This document shows positions 35,869 through 42,387 of a stretch of DNA of 64,000 nucleotides, piece after piece. Position 1 is the stretch's first letter; every line of letters begins with the position of its first letter. The notes beneath the pieces are model-generated. The model worked only from the letters and a program-made list of their open reading frames with translations, was not told where the DNA came from and made no database searches. Source of the DNA: an uncultured SAR86 cluster bacterium (lineage in GTDB: Bacteria; Pseudomonadota; Gammaproteobacteria; Magnimaribacterales; D2472); NCBI GenBank assembly GCA_902558395.1, contig CACEDS010000001.1, positions 198,180 to 262,179 of the forward strand, read 5' to 3'. Position numbers and translations under genes: made by a program.

Positions 35869-36642
35869 ATGGATTTTAAGACAGTAAAAATAAATAAAGA
35901 AAATAAAGTTGCTTCAATAGAAATAAATAGACCAGATGTATTGAATGCTTTTAATTCTCAATTAATTTGGGATTTACAAGAAGCAACTAAATTAGTGAAA
36001 GATGATGACAATATAAGAGTTGTGGTTCTTTCTGGATCAGGAAGAGCTTTTTCTTCTGGTGCTGATTTATCTGAAGCTGATGCTAATTGGGATGGATCAA
36101 AGGATGCATTGTTAAGGGGCTTTAAGCCCTCATTTGAAAATATAATTTCTATGCCTAAGCCTGTTATAGCTTCTATACAAGGTCCAGCAGCTGGAATAGG
36201 AGCTGCTTTTGCTATGGCATGTGATCTAAGAGTAATGTCTGATGATGCATATATTCTCTCGGTATTTAGTAATATTGCTTTAATACCTGATGGAGGACTG
36301 TCATGGCTATTACCAAAATATCTTGGTTACTCAAAAGCATACGAATATGCAATAGAAGCAAAAAAAATTGATGCAAAAGAATGTTTGCAGTTTGGTTTGG
36401 CCAATAAAGTAACAACGGTTGATAAGCTAAAAGAAGATACATTAGAGTGGGCTGTTAGACTTGCTAAAAGATCACCACAAGCCCTTGCGAACACCAAAAA
36501 ATTAATGCGAGAATCATTATCTAATTCATATTGGGACACATATCAAAGCGAAGCTGAAATTCAAAATAGTTTGACTAGAAGTCCTCAAAATGAAGAGGCT
36601 GTAATAGCTTTTTTTGAGAAACGCGAACCAAATTTCGATTAG
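35869..36642 (+). CDS. enoyl-CoA hydratase/isomerase (crotonase) family protein
   Basis: This 257-residue crotonase-fold enzyme has NRPDVLNAFNS (20-30), the oxyanion segment AFSSGADLSEA (60-70) and IQGPAAGIGAAFAMACDLR. It has ALIPDGGLSWLLPKYLG with Asp141 where hydratases carry the second catalytic Glu. That pattern is typical of PaaG/isomerase-type crotonases, so double-bond isomerisation of an acyl-CoA is plausible; the true substrate is unknown. AGGAG lies a few bases before the ATG. It may be read from the tilS transcript (33-bp gap). It converges on leuA with only three bases between stops. Confidence 0.87.
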   Translation: MDFKTVKINKENKVASIEINRPDVLNAFNSQLIWDLQEATKLVKDDDNIRVVVLSGSGRAFSSGADLSEADANWDGSKDALLRGFKPSFENIISMPKPVIASIQGPAAGIGAAFAMACDLRVMSDDAYILSVFSNIALIPDGGLSWLLPKYLGYSKAYEYAIEAKKIDAKECLQFGLANKVTTVDKLKEDTLEWAVRLAKRSPQALANTKKLMRESLSNSYWDTYQSEAEIQNSLTRSPQNEEAVIAFFEKREPNFD

Positions 36643-36645
36643 TTT

Positions 36646-38298
36646 TTATAGGATTTTACTTAGCCCTACAATAATAGCTTCAAATGAGGCTCTTGTAGTA
36701 TTTGGATTTATTCCAACTCCCCATCTTGTCTGTCCATCTTTCTCAAGCTCAATGTATGCTGCAGCCTGAGCATCAGAACCTGATGAGATTGCGGATTGAT
36801 GATAGTCAGAAATTTTTATATTGATTCCTAATTTCTTGGAAAGACCATTAACAAATGAATCTATTGGCCCATTCCCAGTTCCAGATACAGTGACCTCTTC
36901 TGTATTCATAATCATCTTTACTTCTAATTCGTTAACGTCATCTTTGGTTGATGATGTATGACTTTGATATGCAAAATTATTTTTTGGTTTTAAAAAGTTT
37001 ATCTCAAATATTTCCCATATTTCAGGACTACTAATTTCCTTACCTGTTTCATCTGCAAGTTTTTGTATTTTTTGACTCATGCTAATTTGAAGTCTTCTTG
37101 GAAGAGATACCCCGTGATCTTTTTCTAAAAGAAATGCAACACCACCTTTTCCAGATTGAGAGTTGATACGAACAACAGCCTCATAACTTCTTCCTAGGTC
37201 AGCTGGATCAATTGGCAAATATGGGACAGCCCACTCAGGATCATTGCTTTGTTTCATAGCTTGGAAACCCTTTTTTATTGCATCCTGATGTGATCCTGAA
37301 AATGCTGTAAAAACTAGGTCTCCTGCGTATGGATGTCTTGGATGCACTGGCAGCTGATTACAATACTCAACCTCTCTCATAACTGAATTTATGTTTGAAA
37401 AGTCTAGCTGCGGATCAATTCCTTGAGTAAGCATATTCAAAGCTATCGTGACGATGTCTACATTGCCAGTTCTTTCTCCGTTTCCAAACAAAGTGCCTTC
37501 AACCCTATCCGCACCAGCCATGAGTCCAAACTCAGATGCTGCAACAGCTGTACCTCTATCATTATGAGGATGGAGACTTAGAGAGATATCTTTACGATTT
37601 TTTAAGTTCTTATCCATCCATTCAATCTGATCACCATATATATTTGGTGTAGACATTTCTACAGTTGCAGGAAGGTTTATTATGATCTTATGTTTTGAAA
37701 CCTCTTTTAGAATATCTACAACTGCATCACAGACTTCTGCGGCATAATCTAGTTCGGTTCCAGTAAAGCTTTCAGGTGAATATTCAAAACTCCAGTCGGT
37801 ATCAGGATTTGCTAAAGCCAATTCCTTTATTTTCAATGCACCATTAATTGCAATCTCTTTAATACCTTCTTTATCTTGATTAAAAACAACTTTTCTCTGA
37901 AGGGTAGATGTCGAATTATAAAAATGAACAATAGCTCTTGGAATGCCTTTAAGAGATTCAAAAGTTCTTTCAATTAGTTCATTCCTAGACTGGGTTAGAA
38001 CCTGTATGTTTACATCAGAAGGAATTTTTTTATCCTCTATCAGAGATCTTACAAAATCAAAGTCAGTTTGTGATGCAGAAGGAAAGCCAACTTCAATTTC
38101 TTTAAACCCTAGTTTGCATAGCAAAGTAAACATTCTGTCTTTTCTTTCAGAGCCCATTGGCTCAATCAATGCCTGATTGCCATCTCTAAGATCAACAGAA
38201 CACCATGTAGGCGCTTGATTTATTACTTTTGAAGGCCATTGCCTATCTTCAAGGTTAATGGGTTTAAAAGCTTTATATTTATTTACTGGATTATCCAT
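36646..38298 (-). CDS. leuA: 2-isopropylmalate synthase (long, LeuA2 type)
   Basis: LeuA condenses acetyl-CoA with 2-oxoisovalerate, the first committed step to leucine. The 550-residue protein has a TIM barrel with SVDLRDGNQAL (Arg38, Asp39), HPHNDRG with metal-binding His243 and His245, and a C-terminal regulatory domain (about 430-550) with VSGTGNGPIDSFVNGL. Length and sequence match the approximately 560-residue class also found in pseudomonads and actinobacteria, not the shorter E. coli class. It is a single gene; no leuB, leuC or leuD is nearby. It is divergent from holD across 32 bp. Confidence 0.95.
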   Translation of the reverse strand: MDNPVNKYKAFKPINLEDRQWPSKVINQAPTWCSVDLRDGNQALIEPMGSERKDRMFTLLCKLGFKEIEVGFPSASQTDFDFVRSLIEDKKIPSDVNIQVLTQSRNELIERTFESLKGIPRAIVHFYNSTSTLQRKVVFNQDKEGIKEIAINGALKIKELALANPDTDWSFEYSPESFTGTELDYAAEVCDAVVDILKEVSKHKIIINLPATVEMSTPNIYGDQIEWMDKNLKNRKDISLSLHPHNDRGTAVAASEFGLMAGADRVEGTLFGNGERTGNVDIVTIALNMLTQGIDPQLDFSNINSVMREVEYCNQLPVHPRHPYAGDLVFTAFSGSHQDAIKKGFQAMKQSNDPEWAVPYLPIDPADLGRSYEAVVRINSQSGKGGVAFLLEKDHGVSLPRRLQISMSQKIQKLADETGKEISSPEIWEIFEINFLKPKNNFAYQSHTSSTKDDVNELEVKMIMNTEEVTVSGTGNGPIDSFVNGLSKKLGINIKISDYHQSAISSGSDAQAAAYIELEKDGQTRWGVGINPNTTRASFEAIIVGLSKIL

Positions 38299-38330
38299 TT
38301 TTTATCTGTAAATGTTAATATTTTCTTTCT

Positions 38331-38762
38331 ATGATAACTCCAAGTATTAAAACAAACTTAATTCTTAAAGAGATGGGTGTTACCAGGTATGAACTTCGTT
38401 CAAAGCAGCAATCAGACCTCTCAAAAACAATTTTTAGTTACCAAAAAGGAAATATTCTAACATTACTTGAGCAATCATATGATGATTTAGGTAAAGATAA
38501 GGCAGAGCTCCTTAATGCCATTGTTGATGCAGTTAATTCTGTTAACGAAGATACAATTCAAAATAAATTTAATCTTGAAGATGCAAAAAAAATTATTTTA
38601 GCTACAAAAGATATTAAAGGCATAATTAGTTTTATACCTGACATTGGCACCCTTGATCTATCAATACCCTTTGTTCAATCATCTTCACTCAACAAAATGA
38701 TTTCTGATACAGAGTCAAAGAAGATTTTATGGAAAAAGCTTAAAGAGATTATTTTAAAGTAA
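38331..38762 (+). CDS. holD: probable DNA polymerase III psi subunit, highly diverged
   Basis: Psi bridges the clamp-loader tau/gamma subunits and chi, which contacts SSB. The 143-residue product begins with NLILKEMGVTRYELRSK, comparable to the tau/gamma-binding N-terminus of E. coli psi (QLQQLGITQWSLRRP). It ends with SLNKMISDTESKKILWKKLKEI, comparable to the psi ending with LRANPTARAALWQQI. The middle (about 30-100) is not alignable by eye. It sits 3 bp before rimI, the classical holD-rimI pair, which is the strongest support. The usual chi gene (holC) is absent from the pepA-valS gap. An unrelated hypothetical protein is the alternative. Confidence 0.62.
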   Translation: MITPSIKTNLILKEMGVTRYELRSKQQSDLSKTIFSYQKGNILTLLEQSYDDLGKDKAELLNAIVDAVNSVNEDTIQNKFNLEDAKKIILATKDIKGIISFIPDIGTLDLSIPFVQSSSLNKMISDTESKKILWKKLKEIILK

Positions 38763-38765
38763 TTT

Positions 38766-39200
38766 ATGTATAAGATTTCCTTGATGGGTTTAAATGATTT
38801 AGAAGAAGCCTACAAGATAGAGCTTGCAGTTAATCCTAGCCCTTGGAAGTATGAAACTTTTTTATCATCTTTTGAGGTTGGCCATAAGGGTCTAATTTGC
38901 AAGAAAGATAACCTAATGATTGGATTTATTATCTTTTCACCAATTAGCCCAGAAGCCCATATATTAAGTATTTCAGTAAGAAATGAAATGCAATCAAAGG
39001 GTATTGGAACTTTGCTTCTTAAAAGCATGCTAGACCAATGCAAAGTCATGCACTATAAAAAGATATTCCTTGAGGTGAGAGTAAGTAACGTAAAGGCTAT
39101 TAATTTTTATGAAAAATTTGGTTTTAGCAAAGATGCTATTAGGAACAATTACTATACAGACAATTCAGAAGACGCTTTGTTAATGTCACTCTCAATTTAA
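38766..39200 (+). CDS. rimI: ribosomal protein N-acetyltransferase RimI
   Basis: RimI is a GNAT enzyme that acetylates the N-terminus of S18 in E. coli. The 144-residue product has the acetyl-CoA loop RNEMQSKGIGTLLLKSML (about 77-94, Q-x-x-G-I-G), preceded by HILSISV, and LEVRVSNVKAINFYEKFGFSKDAIRNNYY, a very RimI-like C-terminal motif. N-terminal PWKYETFLSSF also fits. It pairs with the upstream holD candidate. Its TAA interlocks with the stop of the convergent membrane-protein gene (TTAA, 39197-39200). Confidence 0.9.
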   Translation: MYKISLMGLNDLEEAYKIELAVNPSPWKYETFLSSFEVGHKGLICKKDNLMIGFIIFSPISPEAHILSISVRNEMQSKGIGTLLLKSMLDQCKVMHYKKIFLEVRVSNVKAINFYEKFGFSKDAIRNNYYTDNSEDALLMSLSI

Positions 39201-39682
39201 CCATTTCTTTTTTTTAACCACATAATTTGATTTGTGACGATTATTAAATATGAGATAAAAAATGTTATGTAAAAGCTTATTAGAATTGGATGATCTACGT
39301 TTGAATCTATGACAATAGGATTGTCCGGTGGAAATCTTCTTAAGACTTCTGTAATGCCAGGAACCATATGGAATAAAAAAAGTGCAGTATAGCTGATAGT
39401 TTGAAAGTAGGGTGCAAGGAATCCAAAAAATAGACCTTTCTCATTAATGTGTCCAAATATCACAGCTAAGAGTGTAACTATTGCCAATAAGTGCCCTACA
39501 CCAAATCCACGTTTATATATCAATAAGGCGGTAACTGCAGCAATCATGGTTGTAACAACGAATACTTTTGCTGAAAAATTTTTAGTTTCAATGATTGTAT
39601 GCTTTTTTAAAGAATATGCTCCTGAGCCTATTGCTAAAATAGCTATTAATGTATGAATCCAACCTATGAAGGATATATCCAT
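39197..39682 (-). CDS. predicted inner membrane protein, DUF2306-like
   Basis: I do not recognise a named gene. The 161-residue product has about five hydrophobic segments (near 5-24, 38-57, 61-79, 86-108 and 131-153). Conserved-looking features are a small-residue first helix (HTLIAILAIGSGAYSL), KRGFGVGHLLAIVTLLAVIFGHINEKG and FLFHMVPGITEVLRRFPPDNP, which recall DUF2306/heme-less cytochrome-like four-helix proteins; several His residues in helices could bind a metal or heme. It is 6 bp downstream of gpx on the same strand and probably co-transcribed with it. Confidence 0.6.
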   Translation of the reverse strand: MDISFIGWIHTLIAILAIGSGAYSLKKHTIIETKNFSAKVFVVTTMIAAVTALLIYKRGFGVGHLLAIVTLLAVIFGHINEKGLFFGFLAPYFQTISYTALFLFHMVPGITEVLRRFPPDNPIVIDSNVDHPILISFYITFFISYLIIVTNQIMWLKKRNG

Positions 39683-39688
39683 TAGCTA

Positions 39689-40171
39689 TTAGCTAAGAAG
39701 ATTTTCAATATCTGATTCAATATCTTCTGGCTTAGTAGTTGGAGAATATCTTTTAATGACTTCTCCATTCTTATTAACTAAGAATTTTGAAAAATTCCAT
39801 TTGATATTTTTTGTACCAAGAACACCAGGTTGCTCATTTTTTAGAAAATCATAAAAGGGGTCGGCATTTGTACCATTAACATCAATCTTGTCGAAAATTT
39901 TAAAACTCACATTATATTTTTCAGTACAGAAAAATTGAATTTCTTCATTAGTACCAGGCTCTTGACCTTTAAATTGGTTACAAGGAAACCCAAGGATTTC
40001 CAAACCATTAGAATTATATTTTTCATATAATTCCTGAAGGCCTTTATATTGAGGTGTAAGTCCGCATTGACTAGCAACATTTACAACCAAGAGAACTTTG
40101 TCTTGATACTCACTAAGAGATATTTCATTTAAATCTGCATCTTTAACATTAAAGTCATAAACTGTTTTCAT
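39689..40171 (-). CDS. glutathione peroxidase family protein (Cys type)
   Basis: This thioredoxin-fold peroxidase has 160 residues. The peroxidatic Cys36 is in NVASQCGLTPQY, followed by LEILGFPCNQFKGQEPGTNEEI with the catalytic Gln and a second cysteine, and IKWNFSKFLVNKNGEV with the Trp/Asn. Bacterial members of this kind (BtuE-like) usually act on lipid or organic hydroperoxides with thioredoxin as reductant. No signal peptide is visible, so it is cytoplasmic. AAAGGAA precedes the ATG, and the DUF2306-like membrane gene lies 6 bp downstream. Confidence 0.93.
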   Translation of the reverse strand: MKTVYDFNVKDADLNEISLSEYQDKVLLVVNVASQCGLTPQYKGLQELYEKYNSNGLEILGFPCNQFKGQEPGTNEEIQFFCTEKYNVSFKIFDKIDVNGTNADPFYDFLKNEQPGVLGTKNIKWNFSKFLVNKNGEVIKRYSPTTKPEDIESDIENLLS

Positions 40172-40220
40172 TTTTGGGTTCCTTTATTTTGATTAAAAAA
40201 ATGTGATTTTAAAAAATATG

Positions 40221-40226
40221 ATTATA
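40221..40226 (-). promoter_or_regulatory. probable -10 box for gpx-like gene
   Basis: A perfect TATAAT on the minus strand lies 49 bases before the gpx-like ATG, in the divergent gap with the elaA-like gene. The -35 region is not convincing. Confidence 0.35.
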
Positions 40227-40252
40227 TACAAAAAAGAGATACAAATCTTAAA

Positions 40253-40281
40253 ATGACCTTATCTTAAAGCATCTATATAAT
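40253..40281 (+). promoter_or_regulatory. candidate promoter of the elaA-like gene
   Basis: ATGACC (40253-40258) and TATAAT (40276-40281) are spaced by 17 bases. Four of six and six of six bases match consensus. The transcript would start near 40288, leaving a leader of about 12 bases. Confidence 0.45.
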
Positions 40282-40300
40282 TATTTATTGAGAATACGTT

Positions 40301-40768
40301 ATGACGAACACTAAAGTTAAATATATCTGGAAAAGATTTGCTGAGCTGTCTTCAGATGAGCTATATGCAATGATTCACTTGAGACAAAAAGTATTTATTG
40401 TTGAGCAAGATTGTCCTTACATAGATGCAGACTACACCGATCAAGATGCATTCCATTTACTGGCATATAAAGATAATGATCTAATTGGGTATCTTAGGGC
40501 CTTTAGACCAGGCATCAAATACGATGGTTCCTCACTTGGCAGAATTGTCACAGAAATAAATTCAAGAGGCCTTGGTATTGGAAAAGAAATTACAAAAGAA
40601 GGGGTAAACTTTTTATCAAAAGAATATCCTGATAATGAAATTGTTATTTCAGCTCAACATAGGCTAGAACATTTTTATGCTGAACTTGGATTTACAGCTA
40701 GAGGTGAGGTTTATCTAGAAGATGACATTGACCATATCCAGATGTACCTTCCTCCAAAACAAAATTAG
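40301..40768 (+). CDS. elaA: GNAT acetyltransferase, ElaA family
   Basis: This is a small acyltransferase of 155 residues. LSSDELYAMIHLRQKVFIVEQDCPY and DADYTDQDAFHLLAYKDN are hallmarks of ElaA, and GRIVTEINSRGLGIGKEI contains the acetyl-CoA pyrophosphate loop. EDDIDHIQMYLP at the C-terminus is also typical. The acceptor substrate of ElaA is not established. It is monocistronic with its own likely promoter. Its TAG interlocks with the stop of the convergent hydrolase gene (TTAG, 40765-40768). Confidence 0.88.
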   Translation: MTNTKVKYIWKRFAELSSDELYAMIHLRQKVFIVEQDCPYIDADYTDQDAFHLLAYKDNDLIGYLRAFRPGIKYDGSSLGRIVTEINSRGLGIGKEITKEGVNFLSKEYPDNEIVISAQHRLEHFYAELGFTARGEVYLEDDIDHIQMYLPPKQN

Positions 40769-41709
40769 ATTTTATCTTTATCTAGCTTACTTACTATCTC
40801 ATCGTATACAGAAGATGAAAACTTGAAATCATCTATAAAACCACAATGGCCGCCGTATTGTTGAAGTTTAAATTTTACATAATCGGTTTGATCAAGTTCT
40901 TGAAGAGGTCCTATAGGAACGCAAGGATCATCAATAGATGAATAAATGAGTGTATTATGTTTTATCTGATTTATAGTATTCTGTGTTATAGCATACCCAG
41001 AAAAAAGCTCTTTCACATTGTTGTGTGGTGAAAAATTTTTTGTAAAAAATTCTGTCATCTCTTCAAGACTTTTATATTTTAATGCCTCTTCCGCATTAGC
41101 AATATTATGTAATCTAATTTTTCTTCTTAATGTTCTTCGCCATTTATCTACAAAATATTTTTTTAGAATCCAAGCAGTGTTATCCATAGTGAGCATTGAA
41201 ATCTCAGGATCAATTACTGGGGACAGAACAATAGTATTTTTCAAAAAATTAATTGAATCAGAAGCAGATATTCTTAATGAGATATTGCCACCAAGTGAAA
41301 AACCAACTAGATTTATTTCGTTATCTTTATATTTATTACCAATAAACTCTACTGCTTCAATCAATGTTTGAATATCAGTAGCTCTGAAAAAATCTTTATT
41401 TAAATGCTCCGAATCTCCATGATCGATAGGGTGAATTCTAATAATATCAAAATTATTGAAGTGCAAGAGACTGGCTAAAGGTATTAAATATTTTGAATCT
41501 TTGTGACCTAACCATCCAGGAAAAAATATTACTTTCTTTTTATAAAAATCTGTTTCGAATATTTCGATTGACTGAGCATTAGATGATGTAAAAATCTTTT
41601 TGGAAGAGACTTTATTTAGTTTTTTTCGTAAAGGTTTTTGCTGTATTTCTCTTAAAGGACTTGATGCCACAAGAGTATTAAATAAACCATTCTTTAATAA
41701 ATTTATCAT
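40765..41709 (-). CDS. YheT-family alpha/beta hydrolase
   Basis: This alpha/beta-hydrolase has 314 residues. The nucleophile elbow is LVGFSLGGNISLR with Ser138, the acid is in YSSIDDPCVP (Asp260/261) and the catalytic His288 is in GGHCGF. The oxyanion region is FFPGWLGHKDSKYL and HPIDHGDSEHL matches the YheT group, whose members are probable esterases of unknown natural substrate. Its ATG overlaps the stop of the upstream CPBP protease gene (ATGA, 41706-41709), and together with valS they form a minus-strand unit. Confidence 0.85.
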   Translation of the reverse strand: MINLLKNGLFNTLVASSPLREIQQKPLRKKLNKVSSKKIFTSSNAQSIEIFETDFYKKKVIFFPGWLGHKDSKYLIPLASLLHFNNFDIIRIHPIDHGDSEHLNKDFFRATDIQTLIEAVEFIGNKYKDNEINLVGFSLGGNISLRISASDSINFLKNTIVLSPVIDPEISMLTMDNTAWILKKYFVDKWRRTLRRKIRLHNIANAEEALKYKSLEEMTEFFTKNFSPHNNVKELFSGYAITQNTINQIKHNTLIYSSIDDPCVPIGPLQELDQTDYVKFKLQQYGGHCGFIDDFKFSSSVYDEIVSKLDKDKI

Positions 41710-42380
41710 GTTTTTCTTGCGTAGTAGGCAATTGTTCCAGAATATACATCCATAAATATGTGAGCAATTATAGCCACTACTATACTTTCAAAATATAAAT
41801 ATATCCCACACAGCAAAACACCTACTAAAGCCGTTTTAATAACATGTTTCCAACCTAGATAAAGATGCCAAAGGCCAAAAATAAAGCTACTACAAATAAC
41901 TGCTATCACCCAATCAGATTGAAGTTCAATATAGCTATAAAGAAACCAGCGAAAAATTAACTCTTCACATATTCCAGCCGAAACGGATACAAGTAATGTG
42001 AATAATAAATATTCCTTATGAGATTCGGGCAATATATCAATTAGCGAATTATCTTTTTCTAAAGTATTTAAAACGCTAAGCCTAATATTTTCATTTTTTT
42101 TGATAGAGAAAATCACGTATTTGGTATACGCAAAACATGCAACAAATATAGATAGTGATAAGTAAGTTTTCCAATCAGCTACTGGCAAAATGAGGGGAGG
42201 CTTAACAGTCAATGCGCCTTGAAAAAAACAATATAGTAAAAAACCTGTTACAGCCCACAACATTAAAGATGTTTTTATATACTCTGAACTTTTAGTTTTG
42301 AATTTATATTTTTCCAAGACTAAATCAGCTAATGGAAAGAGTAACAATAAAGATAGTAATACGTACTCCAAGGATTCCAT
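41706..42380 (-). CDS. CPBP-family intramembrane metalloprotease
   Basis: This CAAX-protease/bacteriocin-processing (Abi) family membrane protein has 224 residues and about seven hydrophobic segments. The catalytic motifs are CEELIFRWFL (Glu139, Glu140, Arg144), FIFGLWHLYLG (His172) and IAHIFMD (His207). In eukaryotes relatives cleave prenylated proteins; in bacteria substrates are mostly unknown and no bacteriocin gene is visible here. It begins 7 bp after the truncated valS and overlaps the downstream hydrolase gene by four bases. Confidence 0.88.
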   Translation of the reverse strand: MESLEYVLLSLLLLFPLADLVLEKYKFKTKSSEYIKTSLMLWAVTGFLLYCFFQGALTVKPPLILPVADWKTYLSLSIFVACFAYTKYVIFSIKKNENIRLSVLNTLEKDNSLIDILPESHKEYLLFTLLVSVSAGICEELIFRWFLYSYIELQSDWVIAVICSSFIFGLWHLYLGWKHVIKTALVGVLLCGIYLYFESIVVAIIAHIFMDVYSGTIAYYARKT

Positions 42381-42387
42381 TAGCTAA

